Positions 1 through 6,686 of a DNA stretch of 7,422 nucleotides are shown here, piece by piece. The notes beneath the pieces are model-generated. The model saw only the letters and a program-made list of their open reading frames with translations. It was not told the origin of the DNA and did not search any database. This DNA is from Bacteroides sp. (GTDB lineage Bacteria > Bacteroidota > Bacteroidia > Bacteroidales > Bacteroidaceae): NCBI GenBank assembly GCA_021204375.1, contig JAJPZL010000285.1:1-7422 (forward strand), in the 5' to 3' direction. Both the position numbers and the translations under genes were made by a program. How positions within the stretch are numbered: the stretch's first letter is position 1; the number at the start of each line of letters is the position of its first letter.

Positions 1-2
1 AA

Positions 3-90
3 GTATAGGTCTTTGTAAAAAAAGGTATAGATCGGTGTAGAAAAAAGTACAGGACTTTGTTGAAAAAAGTGCAGAACAAAATAAAGGAGC
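3..90. repeat. 22-bp imperfect tandem repeat with phased A-tracts
   Basis: Four units begin at 3, 25, 47 and 69, exactly 22 bp apart. The first three share the pattern GTAYAG-n-n-C-n-n-TGT followed by an A-run; pairwise identity is about 16-17 of 22. The fourth keeps only its first half (GTGCAGAAC). Each unit carries a run of five to seven A at the same phase, so A-tracts recur about every two helical turns, which would favour curved DNA. The unit length is not a multiple of three and every + frame has stops, so this is not coding. It lies about 100 bp upstream of the MFS promoter and may continue beyond the window's left edge. Its function is unknown; a regulator-binding cluster or a variable-number repeat are both possible. 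Confidence 0.75.
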
Positions 91-163
91 CAGTGAAGTT
101 AGTTCTACTTAAATAAGATACCCATGCAAAAATAGAGAAATATCCAATTTGTTATCCTATATC

Positions 164-195
164 AATGTAACCGATCACAAAATGCAGTAACTTTG
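164..195 (+). promoter_or_regulatory. Bacteroidetes-type promoter for the MFS gene
   Basis: A TAACTTTG at 188-195 matches the TAnnTTTG -7 box of the Bacteroidetes primary sigma factor. A poor -33 candidate, AATG at 164-167, sits 20 bases upstream of it. The -7 box is 18 bases before the ATG at 214. Transcription would begin near 202, leaving a very short leader. The TTG at 193 is part of this box, which argues against using it as a start codon. Confidence 0.6.
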
Positions 196-213
196 CCGCC
201 CAAAAAACTGTAT

Positions 214-1367
214 ATGAAGAAGAGTCTGATTGCCATCGCGTTCGGAATACTGGGACTGGGCATAGCAGAATTTGTAATTATGGGGGTACTGCCGGATGTA
301 GCCGCAGGGTTGGGTATCACCATTGCGAAAGCCGGTCACCTGATCTCGGCGTATGCCATCGGGGTTTGTGTGGATGCTCCCATGCTGGCCGTCGTGCGGA
401 AATTTCCTTTGAAGAAAATCCTGTTGACCTTAGCTGCTATTATGACTATCGGAAATATTCTGGCTTCCCTCTCTCCCAACTACGGAACCATGTTACTGGC
501 CCGCTTCCTTTCAGGACTTCCCCATGGGGCCTACTTTGGAGTAGCTTCTATTGTAGCGGAAAAACTGGCCGACAAAGGAAAAGGATCGGAAGCGGTATCT
601 ATTATGATAGCGGGTATGACCGTTGCCAACCTGCTCGGTGTACCCTTAGAACAGCTATGAGTGTCAGTATCTCCTGGCGAAGCACATTCCTGCTGGCAGG
701 TATCTGGGGTATTATTACTTTTTATTATGTCTGGCGATGGATCCCCCAAGTACCCGGATTACCCGATACAGGTTTCAAAGAGCAATTCCGTTTCCTGAAA
801 AGCCCGGCTCCCTGGCTGATCCTACTGGCAACCATGCTGGGTAACGGAGGAGCATTTAGTTTCTATAGTTATGTAAATCCACTCTTAACCCAGGTAGCGG
901 GATTTGCACCCGAACACATCACTATCCTGATAGTACTGGCCGGTTTCGGTATGGTGGTCGGAAATCTGACCAGCGGTAAGCTTTCGGATCGTTACTCACC
1001 GGGATTGGTCGCCGCTTTTTCCCAGGGAACTATCTGCCTGGTATTACTGGCTCTCTTCTTTCTAGCCGGTATTCCCTGGATGGCCATACTCCTGATGTGT
1101 ATCTGTACTACCGGTCTTTTTGCCGTTTCTACTCCCCAACAGGTACTGATCATTCGCCACGCTCCCGGCGGGCAATTACTGGGGGCCGCCAGCATCCAGG
1201 TAGCTTTTAATTTAGGAAATGCTATTGGAGCGTATGCAGGAGGATTACTATTGGAAGCCGGAAAGGGATATGAGTACCCGGCACTCGTCGTGGTACCGTT
1301 CGCTTTTTGCGGATTTATGGTGTTGATCTGGTTTCATAGGAAATATGAGAAAGGGGTTAGGGGGTGA
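214..1367 (+). pseudogene. MFS transporter, AraJ/COG2814 type, broken by a one-base deletion
   Basis: With one base restored this reads as a 384-residue, roughly 12-helix major facilitator protein of the inner membrane, the usual length for AraJ-like sugar or drug efflux permeases. Visible landmarks are an N-terminal helix ending GIAEFVIMGVLPDVA (about residues 16-30), the helix-4 region SGLPHGAYFGVASIVAE, and a second-half motif A-like loop GKLSDRYSPG. The first frame (from ATG 214) ends at TGA 658-660; the remainder continues in the next frame from about 657. Reading TTA-GGA-ACA-GCT-ATG instead of TTA-GAA-CAG-CTA-TGA restores the family pattern NLLGVPLGT, so a single G is missing at about 649. 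Asp54 sits where this family usually has Gly (GAPLLA-type motif A), a possible second defect. ATG 214 is chosen because the in-frame TTG at 193 lies inside the -7 box. The substrate cannot be told. A sequencing or assembly error remains a real alternative to a true pseudogene. Confidence 0.85.
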
Positions 1368-1407
1368 ACTTTTTCGGATGAAAAAGTTAGTGAAAAATCT
1401 TTTTTTT
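1367..1407 (+). terminator. Hairpin at the end of the MFS gene, followed by a T-run
   Basis: AACTTTTTC at 1367-1375 and GAAAAAGTT at 1380-1388 form a perfect 9-bp stem with a 4-base loop, beginning on the last base of the MFS stop codon. An eight-T run follows at 1400-1407, 11 bases after the stem, which is farther than in a classical intrinsic terminator. The stem is AT-rich and so only moderately stable. It may act as the transporter's terminator and is also the outer tip of the left arm of the inverted-arm element. Confidence 0.45.
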
Positions 1408-1565
1408 GTTTGTGGGGATCGATTGGTTTAATGGGATTATTGTTTTTTAGTGGGGAGTCTCTTCTTTTTTGACGCCGCAGTGCTGCGCTTGCGGGTTTTA
1501 CGGTTTTGTGTGTACGCTAAAGGAGTGGTTTATCATAGCCCGGTGGCAGAATATAGCGGAGTGAA

Positions 1566-1682
1566 TCAAGAATCGGTGTTAGTCAAATAATACCCCGGAT
1601 TAAAATAATTGGCCACACTATTGAGACTAAAAGCCCAGTCCTCATCTTTGAAATAAGAAAAGTACTCTATATCGTAATCAGA
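1566..1682 (-). pseudogene. Short coding-like remnant, aromatic/Asp/Asn-rich, unidentified
   Basis: Read on the minus strand from 1682 to the TGA at 1568-1566, one frame gives 38 residues with natural-looking composition, starting SDYDIEYFSYFKDEDWAF and ending NPGYYLTNTDS. A second frame immediately upstream ends LTLFGLKAQF and a stop at 1680-1678, the kind of Phe-ending tail seen in outer-membrane beta-barrel proteins. The two could be one broken reading frame with a shift at the junction. There is no start codon, and upstream sequence runs into GC-rich hairpins. I do not recognise a family. It could be the end of a deleted gene or chance open frame within a repeat. Confidence 0.25.
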
Positions 1683-2034
1683 ACTGGGCCTTCAGCCCGA
1701 ATAATGTGAGGTCTTTAACTCCGGGTGTCACTCACTACGTTCGTTCTGCCCGGGGCTGGTATGAGCTGCCCCATCCGGGGCGAAAAATAGAACCTACGCT
1801 ATACCATAGCCTTTTAAAACCGATATCAATCCTATACTTTAAAAAGAAAAGAGCAACGAGCAGAGCGATGTTGCGTCTCTTAAAAGGGCCTTCGGAGCAC
1901 AGCGTGAAGCGGAGGGATTCGGAGCGGCGGAAAAAGGGAGCGAGCTGTTTGAGCATCGAAGATGCGAGTTCTCGCTACCCCGCCGCGCAGACTTCCAGAG
2001 TAGCGAGCACCGTACGCCCCGACTTTTCTTTTTG

Positions 2035-2071
2035 GTTCTTTTTCTTTGTGTCAGGGACAAAGAAAAAGAAC
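2035..2071. repeat. 15-bp perfect inverted repeat (hairpin)
   Basis: GTTCTTTTTCTTTGT at 2035-2049 is the exact reverse complement of ACAAAGAAAAAGAAC at 2057-2071, with the 7-base loop GTCAGGG. It is the longest perfect hairpin in the window. It lies at the inner edge of the right arm, between the GC-rich interior and the A/C-rich tract. The purine/pyrimidine split of the two arms is marked. It could act as a terminator-like structure or be a recognition hairpin of a repeat element; sequence alone does not decide. Confidence 0.8.
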
Positions 2072-2153
2072 AACACCCCACCAAACAAAACCAATCCCAC
2101 AAAAAACAACGCACCCCACAAATAAAAAAACAGAAAAAAGAATTCTTTTCCAA

Positions 2154-2179
2154 AACTTTTCTCATTCACGAGAAAAGTT
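2154..2179 (-). terminator. Hairpin overlapping the 3' end of the PL26-like pseudogene
   Basis: AACTTTTCTC (2154-2163) pairs perfectly with GAGAAAAGTT (2170-2179) around a 6-base loop. The reconstructed stop codon of the lyase pseudogene (2164-2162) falls within the hairpin. Downstream on the minus strand come a palindrome AAAAGAATTCTTTT (2149-2136) and T-rich DNA. It resembles the hairpin at 1367-1388 in sequence and in position relative to the adjacent stop codon. Confidence 0.5.
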
Positions 2180-4818
2180 ACTTCCCCCCTCCAGATACTC
2201 TTCCGGTGGCAATACCTCCAACAAATAAATAACATCGATCGACTAGGTAGCCACTCCATTGGTACTGACCGTCGGCTCCTCCCATACCGGATCCAGTGTC
2301 TGAGGAGGGTCCACCCGATAAGGTTTAAAACTACGGGCTTCTTTTTCCATGCCCATAGATTAACTCTCGCCACGCCTGCTGAGCCAGCGTTCTGTCTTTA
2401 TAATAAAGAGCACCGTAGGCTATTAATTTCGGGACCAGGAAAGCAGACCGTTTAATCTTCCATGCTTGTGAAGTATAGCGGGTAGCATGATCGGCCCAGG
2501 CTTCATTCCATTGCGGAATATCGATCATTTCCAATAACTCATTCATTATTTCAAAACCAGCCATGATGGTCATCAGGTGATTGGTGTTCTGTAACTCCGG
2601 GTCTCCTTCGTACGTGATCTCTCCGGTAGCCGGATCGTATCCTAATACCCCGGGGCCGGTATAGAGTCCATTGGGTAAAGCTGCGATGGATCGCATACCG
2701 GTAATGATCTTATCCCGGTAAAGGGTATTTCCGGTACGCTCCCACTCCGTCATCCAGTTACCCACATAGGCGAGCCAGTCGGGACCAACGCGGAGACGGG
2801 CGGGTGCCGAAGAGGGATATTTTTTCCGGGGCTGAGCCAGTCGCATAGGGTCTAAGGTATAAAGTTTATGATCAGCATCTTTGACCTCGGTCATTAAATC
2901 ACCGGTTCTTTCGTCGGTAGTGAGATAGTAATAGAAACGGTTCCAGGCGGCCTGACTCACACGGGCCTCTTTGGCCCCGCATCCCCAGTGGCTTACATTG
3001 TGACGGGTACCGAGTCCGGCATACGCTCCAAGATGATAGACATCCACTTCCGGGGTATGGCGCGACATCGCTTCTGCCATCTTCCAGATATCCTCCCGGC
3101 CACTCCGCAGGAACATATACCAGAGCCACATATTGGAGGCCAGTTCGGTATTGTCCCAGGCAAAACCACCGATATCGTATCGCCACTGGTGACGAACCGC
3201 ATCATAAACGTGCATCACATCCCCGTAGTTCCAGAATCCATACCATTTGTGTTGCTCTATCTGCTTCTGATAGTAGTCTATATATCCATCCAATCGTTCT
3301 TCTACCCAGGCCCGGAAGGGTGTAGACAGATTGGGAAGGCTCCAGATACCAAAAGCATGCCTGCTTTGCAGGTATTCCGGGGTACAGATCAGTTGGTTAG
3401 TACCGGAAAGGATGGAGGCTAATTGACTAATACCCTTCTTCCCCGGATAGGCAGAAAGAGGGTAGATCTTTACTACACTGGTGCGTGCTACACCGTACGG
3501 AGTGCTGAGCCCTTCCTGCACATCTTCGTAACTGGCTTCCAGACCGTGGGCTACTTCGTCGTAATGACGGAGATCCATGGCTTCTCCTTCGGGGCTCCAT
3601 AGCCAGACAGTAAGGGTGGCGGTATCTGTCCTGGCATTGTTTATTTCCAGTGTAGAGGGATAGGATTGCCAGAAATCCTGTAGAGAGACAGCCAGGCCAC
3701 CGCTAACATCTCCCGCAAAAGCCAGACCGGAAGAGCGGCTGGAGGAGACGGTCCCTATCCAGGGAGAATCAGGGGTTGCCCGTTTTCGTACGGAAAAAGC
3801 ATCGGGCGAAAGTTGAGAGAGACGATACCCATCCCAGGAGGCCCAATCGTCAATAAGCTTCCGATTCCTCTCATCAAACTCTTCATAAGGCGGAATTCGT
3901 TTTCCCTCTATTTGTTGCGTATAAAGGGTACGATCGTGGTTTAAAGTAAGTTCCATGCGGCCGGTAAGGGGTTGAACAGGTTCGCTCCATCCCCCTTTTT
4001 CATAGCCGGAGAAAGCAATATGGCGATTGTAGAGCGCTTCGCGCATCGGTACTTCAAAAGAGAGGCCGAGACCTTTGATAAAATCGCGTTCGGTATCGCC
4101 GTCGTAAATGATCGTATGTACCAGTTTAACCTGTTCACTGCCGGCATAGAGATAGAGGCGGACTATAAAAGGAAGCTATTCCCGGCTACCGTTAGTATGG
4201 ACTCCCTCTATTTTAATGACACTCCGTACCTCTCCGGCCTGTTCGACCTCCATAGATCTTATTTCACTCTGGTATTCTATTACCTCTATGGAAGAACCGG
4301 CAGAAGTCTTATTTCGGGATTTCAGCAGGCAAACTAATGAAGCCGCACCGGCTACTTTATTATCGTTCAATAGTAACTCATTGAAAAGATTCTTACCACT
4401 TCCTTGAAAGAGTGGCAGTAAGCGGGTCGGTAGATACGGAAATATGATCTGCAGACTCCTCTATCTGAATGGAACCGGCCGATCTTACACCCGCTTTTTT
4501 CCGGGGTGTCAGGAACAGTTTATCATTTCCCTCCGGTACTACTGTAGCCAAGCACACCCATTTCAGGGAGCCGTCGGGCCAGGAGGCCAGCTTTCAGTGA
4601 TCGGCAGGTATCTCCTCTCCCGCTTCCGTAGTCAGTATAAAAGAGGTTTTAGCCGGAATTTCTCCCTGGATAAAAGGTACTCCGAAACTTACCGGAGTAG
4701 ATCCGGCAGGGGTCTCTCCGATCCATCCCAATTCGATAGGAGCATACTCTTTTTGCGCTTTTGTAGTCACTGAAAAGAGAGAAAGAAGAGATACAATTAG
4801 TAAAAGTCTGTTTTTCAT
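2162..4818 (-). pseudogene. Secreted PcRGLX/YetA-like (PL26-type) rhamnogalacturonan exolyase, decayed
   Basis: Reconstructed across its lesions, this is an 884-codon protein. It starts at ATG 4818 with a signal peptide (MKNRLLLIVSLLSLFS, probable cleavage before Gln22). Then come an N-terminal RIFT-barrel region (STPVSFGVPF, later SWPDGSLKWV), a central beta region (LPFIVRLYLYAG, VHTIIYDGD, then RHIAFSG near 4020) and an alpha/alpha-toroid C-terminal region (WYGFWNYGDVMHVYD, GGFAWDNTELASNMWLWYMF, GTRHNVSHWGCGAKEARVSQ, TNHLMTIMAGFE). Intact relatives cleave pectic rhamnogalacturonan outside the cytoplasm; the substrate here is inferred from family only. Lesions are TGA at 4596-4594 (codon 75), one extra base within about 4399-4413, TAG at 4178-4176 (codon 214), one extra base in the CCC at 2352-2354, and TAG at 2245-2243 (codon 858). 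After the second shift the family-like tail PPQTLDPVWEEPTVSTN resumes. The uninterrupted stretch 4175-2331 shows the decay is recent. No clear promoter is seen upstream. Confidence 0.88.
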
Positions 4819-4917
4819 GATGTTCTTATTTAGTACGCTATCCACAACGCTTCTTCCATAAAACGAAGTTCTAAAAAAATAAAACAATTTCCAACCCTGA
4901 TCTCTTTCTCTTAGCTG

Positions 4918-4946
4918 ATACAAACCGTTTTTCCAGTGATTTGTAT
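4918..4946. promoter_or_regulatory. Inverted repeat, possible operator in the divergent intergenic region
   Basis: ATACAAA at 4918-4924 and TTTGTAT at 4940-4946 are exact reverse complements separated by 15 bases, so half-sites are 22 bp apart, about two helical turns. The right half-site contains the TTTG that would serve as -33 box for the methyltransferase promoter. That placement would suit a regulator, but a 7-bp AT-rich match can also arise by chance. Confidence 0.3.
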
Positions 4947-4974
4947 AAAAATCCATCAGATGTTACTATTTTTG
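4940..4974 (+). promoter_or_regulatory. Possible promoter of the methyltransferase-like gene
   Basis: TATTTTTG at 4967-4974 fits the -7 consensus TAnnTTTG. A TTTG at 4940-4943 could be the -33 box, although the 23-base spacer is longer than the usual 19-21. Transcription would start near 4981, giving a leader of about 85 bases before the chosen ATG at 5065. This also places the upstream GTG at 4936 outside the transcript. Confidence 0.45.
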
Positions 4975-5064
4975 TGGAAAGGTCCGGTTGTGTATGGGTA
5001 TTACATAACTCAATTTATGAGTACCAGGTACCGGAACATTTTTCAAATAAACCCGGAAGAACAC

Positions 5065-5760
5065 ATGGCTTTAAGAAAGATATGGATATGGATGAAAAGG
5101 TTCAGGCACCGCAGAGGATACGGTGTTCATTCTCCTTTTGCTTTTAACCTGATCACCTATGTTATCTATTGTAAGAATGCTTATTACGCTTATGAAGAGC
5201 TGAGTAGGATACGGGAAGAGGTAAAGTCCGTAAGGGATCAAAAAGGAAGAACGACCGGAACCACCAAACGGTACCGGCTGCTGTTCCGTCTGGCCAATTT
5301 TACCGCTCCCGCTCATATTCTTAGTCTGGGAACAGGTACCGGTCTGGGTATGATCCACATGGGATTTGCCCGCAAGGCAGAGTACCTGGCACTGGATGAC
5401 CGTCTCGGATACGAGGAGAAGACACGGGAATTACTGAGCCGGTATTTACCGGATGCCCGATATATAAATATTCCCGATATAAGCAGATTGGAAGAAGAGA
5501 TTGAACAGCTGCCGGAAGTGGGTATTGTACATATTAATCATTTTTCGGCAGCCTATCTTCCTATGATAGAAAAATGTATGCAGAAGGTGTCTCCACACTC
5601 TCTTTTTATTGTAGAGAAAATCAACCGGCCGGCCTGTAAAGAGATGTGGGAGAAATTAAAAAAAGACGAACGCTCCGGTAATAGTTTCGACCTGCATGAA
5701 ACCGGGCTGCTTTTTTTTGATAAAAAACTGCCTGAGAAATATTACATTGTTAACTTTTAA
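5065..5760 (+). CDS. Class I SAM-dependent methyltransferase-like protein
   Basis: A 231-residue protein with a Rossmann-type nucleotide-binding signature: motif I ILSLGTGTGLG at residues 85-95, and an acidic pair at 111-112 (LALDDR) at the end of the next strand, where class I methyltransferases bind the ribose of SAM. The basic N-terminus HRRGYGVHSPFAFNLIT (15-31) is a feature I associate with a Bacteroidales-specific group of these proteins; substrate unknown. The open frame extends upstream to a GTG at 4936, but ATG 5065 is preferred. It has GGAAGA six bases upstream, the probable promoter lies downstream of 4936, and the residues before it look non-coding. ATG 5017 is a less likely alternative. 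The next gene begins 51 bases after the stop on the same strand, so co-transcription is possible, but no functional link is evident. Confidence 0.8.
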   Translation: MALRKIWIWMKRFRHRRGYGVHSPFAFNLITYVIYCKNAYYAYEELSRIREEVKSVRDQKGRTTGTTKRYRLLFRLANFTAPAHILSLGTGTGLGMIHMGFARKAEYLALDDRLGYEEKTRELLSRYLPDARYINIPDISRLEEEIEQLPEVGIVHINHFSAAYLPMIEKCMQKVSPHSLFIVEKINRPACKEMWEKLKKDERSGNSFDLHETGLLFFDKKLPEKYYIVNF

Positions 5761-5811
5761 TTATCTTCGACAACTGTTACCCTCATAAAATCCTATAAAT
5801 AAGATCGGCCC

Positions 5812-6375
5812 ATGAAAAAAAGTATGGTATACACCAAAAGTGGTGATAAAGGTACTACCTCTCTGGTAGGTGGAAAACGAGTATCAAAAGCAGATGTGCG
5901 CTTAGAGGCGTATGGTACCGTGGATGAATTAAATTCTTTCCTGGGTCTTCTGATCACCTACATTCGGGAAGAGAGCGACCGCAACTTTTTACTCCGGGTT
6001 CAGGACACACTTTTTTCGGTAGGCTCTTACCTGGCAACCGATCAGGAAAATACGGAATTGCGCTCAGCCAGCATCATAACTTCTTTACAGGTAGAAGAAC
6101 TGGAACAGGAGATAGACCGGATTGACCACCTCCTTCCCCGGATAAAGCTTTTTATACTGCCCGGCGGATGCAGGGGAGCTACCGTCTGTCATATTTGCAG
6201 AACTGTTTGCAGAAGGGCGGAACGGAGCATCACAACCCTGTCAGAAAGCATTCCAATCGACTCTGAACTAACTTCCTATATGAACCGTTTATCAGATTAC
6301 TTGTTTGTACTATCACGTAAGATTAATTTATGTGAAGAAGCAGGGGAAATATTTTGGAATAATAGTTGCAAATGA
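5812..6375 (+). CDS. PduO-type cob(I)alamin adenosyltransferase
   Basis: This 187-residue cytoplasmic enzyme transfers the adenosyl group of ATP to cob(I)alamin, making adenosylcobalamin for enzymes such as methylmalonyl-CoA mutase. Family signatures are in order. The ATP-binding N-terminus [20 protein letters not shown] spans residues 7-26, followed by [16 protein letters not shown] (30-45). FILPGG is at 114-119, [10 protein letters not shown] at 129-138 with the catalytic-region arginines, and [14 protein letters not shown] at 156-169. The length matches single-domain PduO/MMAB proteins and no signature is missing. Four cysteines cluster at 120, 126, 129 and 133, perhaps ordinary for Bacteroidales. 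The ATG at 5812 is chosen; an in-frame ATG four codons later (5824) is possible. A weak TATCTTCG at 5762-5769 could be a -7 box, but no matching -33 was found, so readthrough from the upstream gene is likely. No partner cobalamin genes are in the window. Confidence 0.95.
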   Translation: MKKSMVYTKSGDKGTTSLVGGKRVSKADVRLEAYGTVDELNSFLGLLITYIREESDRNFLLRVQDTLFSVGSYLATDQENTELRSASIITSLQVEELEQEIDRIDHLLPRIKLFILPGGCRGATVCHICRTVCRRAERSITTLSESIPIDSELTSYMNRLSDYLFVLSRKINLCEEAGEIFWNNSCK

Positions 6376-6395
6376 AATAAAATATTATACTTTTG
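6365..6395 (+). promoter_or_regulatory. Bacteroidetes-type promoter of the DUF2795 gene
   Basis: TACTTTTG at 6388-6395 is a perfect TAnnTTTG -7 box. GTTG at 6365-6368 provides a -33 element with a 19-base spacer. The -33 lies inside the last codons of the adenosyltransferase gene, so the two genes are tightly packed yet separately transcribable. Transcription should start near 6402, about 43 bases ahead of the ATG. Confidence 0.75.
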
Positions 6396-6444
6396 CGGAA
6401 AATTGAAAATACTACCTTAGTATTCACACTTAAAAAGAGAAACT

Positions 6445-6666
6445 ATGTATTGGACACTAGAATTAGCATCAAAGCTGGAAGATGCCCCTTGGCCCGCATC
6501 CAAGGATGAGCTTATAGATTACGCTATGCGGTCGTGTGCTCCTCTTGAAGTGATTGAGAATCTCCAGGAAATGGAAGCTGAAGGTGAAATATATGAGAGC
6601 ATTGAAGATATTTGGCCTGACTATCCCAGCAAAGAAGACTTCTTTTTCAATGAAGAGGAATACTGA
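6445..6666 (+). CDS. DUF2795 small acidic protein
   Basis: A 73-residue protein matching the DUF2795 family found widely in Bacteroidales, of unknown function. Recognisable are MYWTLELASKLEDAPWPASK at the N-terminus, DELIDYAMRS...PLEVIENLQEME in the helical core (about 21-45), and an acidic end DIWPDYPSKEDFFFNEEEY. It is strongly acidic, with no signal peptide or membrane segment, so presumably cytoplasmic. Cys31 sits where, from memory, relatives usually have Gly (RSGAPLEV); this is unverified. It has its own promoter upstream and a strong hairpin terminator 20 bases after the stop, so it is probably a monocistronic unit, possibly also reached by readthrough from the adenosyltransferase gene. 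Confidence 0.9.
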   Translation: MYWTLELASKLEDAPWPASKDELIDYAMRSCAPLEVIENLQEMEAEGEIYESIEDIWPDYPSKEDFFFNEEEY

Positions 6667-6686
6667 TTAGGGAAAAGCTACGATAT

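Larger units (their letters stand above)
1367..2179. repeat. Gene-free block bounded by imperfect inverted arms; candidate non-autonomous element
   Basis: This stretch holds no convincing intact gene. Its two ends mirror each other. Read inward from the left are a hairpin beginning AACTTTTTC (1367-1388), then a T-run and T/G-rich tract with GGGG at 1414, GGG at 1433 and GGGG at 1452. Read inward from the right on the minus strand are a hairpin beginning AACTTTTCTC (2179-2154), then the same kind of tract with G-runs at 2117, 2098 and 2079. The two tracts (1401-1470 against 2130-2061) match at about 49 of 70 bases without gaps by my count. Between the arms are GC-rich hairpins (1768-1781, 1940-1975), a 15-bp perfect inverted repeat (2035-2071), a twice-used TTCGGAGC (1891, 1918) and a coding-like remnant on the minus strand (1566-1682). 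No transposase is seen. It may be a MITE-like or REP-like dispersed element, or two copies of a gene-end repeat facing each other. Confidence 0.55.

Noticed and set aside
3..90. Possible CRISPR array in the 22-bp repeats
   Set aside because: Units abut directly with no unique spacers and diverge too much from each other; no cas genes are present.
193..213. TTG at 193 as start of the transporter, adding seven residues
   Set aside because: The TTG is the end of the TAACTTTG -7 box, so it would not be in the mRNA; ATG 214 gives a typical N-terminus.
1475..1499. CCGCA/TGCGG stem followed by GTTTT as a third terminator
   Set aside because: Stem is only 5 bp with a 10-base loop and a short T-run; no gene ends just upstream of it.
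1706..2125. 139-codon plus-strand open frame across the repeat-rich block
   Set aside because: Arg/Ser/Lys-rich, low-complexity translation through hairpins and the A/C-rich tract, with no domain pattern; overlapping open frames exist on both strands, as expected for repeat DNA.
2136..2149. 14-bp palindrome AAAAGAATTCTTTT as a protein-binding site
   Set aside because: Low-complexity and embedded in A/T-rich arm sequence; best seen as part of the arm's hairpin series.
1975..2373. 132-codon minus-strand open frame running into the lyase 3' end
   Set aside because: It is in neither lyase frame; after the second frameshift the true continuation is the frame containing PPQTLDPVWEEP, and this one translates the poly-T hairpin.
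2988..3422. 144-codon plus-strand open frame antisense to the lyase
   Set aside because: Shadow of the well-conserved lyase coding frame; no start context or family resemblance.
2162..4818. Stop codons of the lyase gene read as recoded (for example TGA as Trp)
   Set aside because: Both TGA and TAG occur, and two independent frameshifts are also needed; ordinary decay explains everything, and the neighbouring genes use standard stops.
4936..5064. GTG 4936 as start of the methyltransferase-like gene
   Set aside because: It precedes the probable promoter; the added 43 residues do not resemble the conserved protein; ATG 5065 has a GGAAGA upstream.
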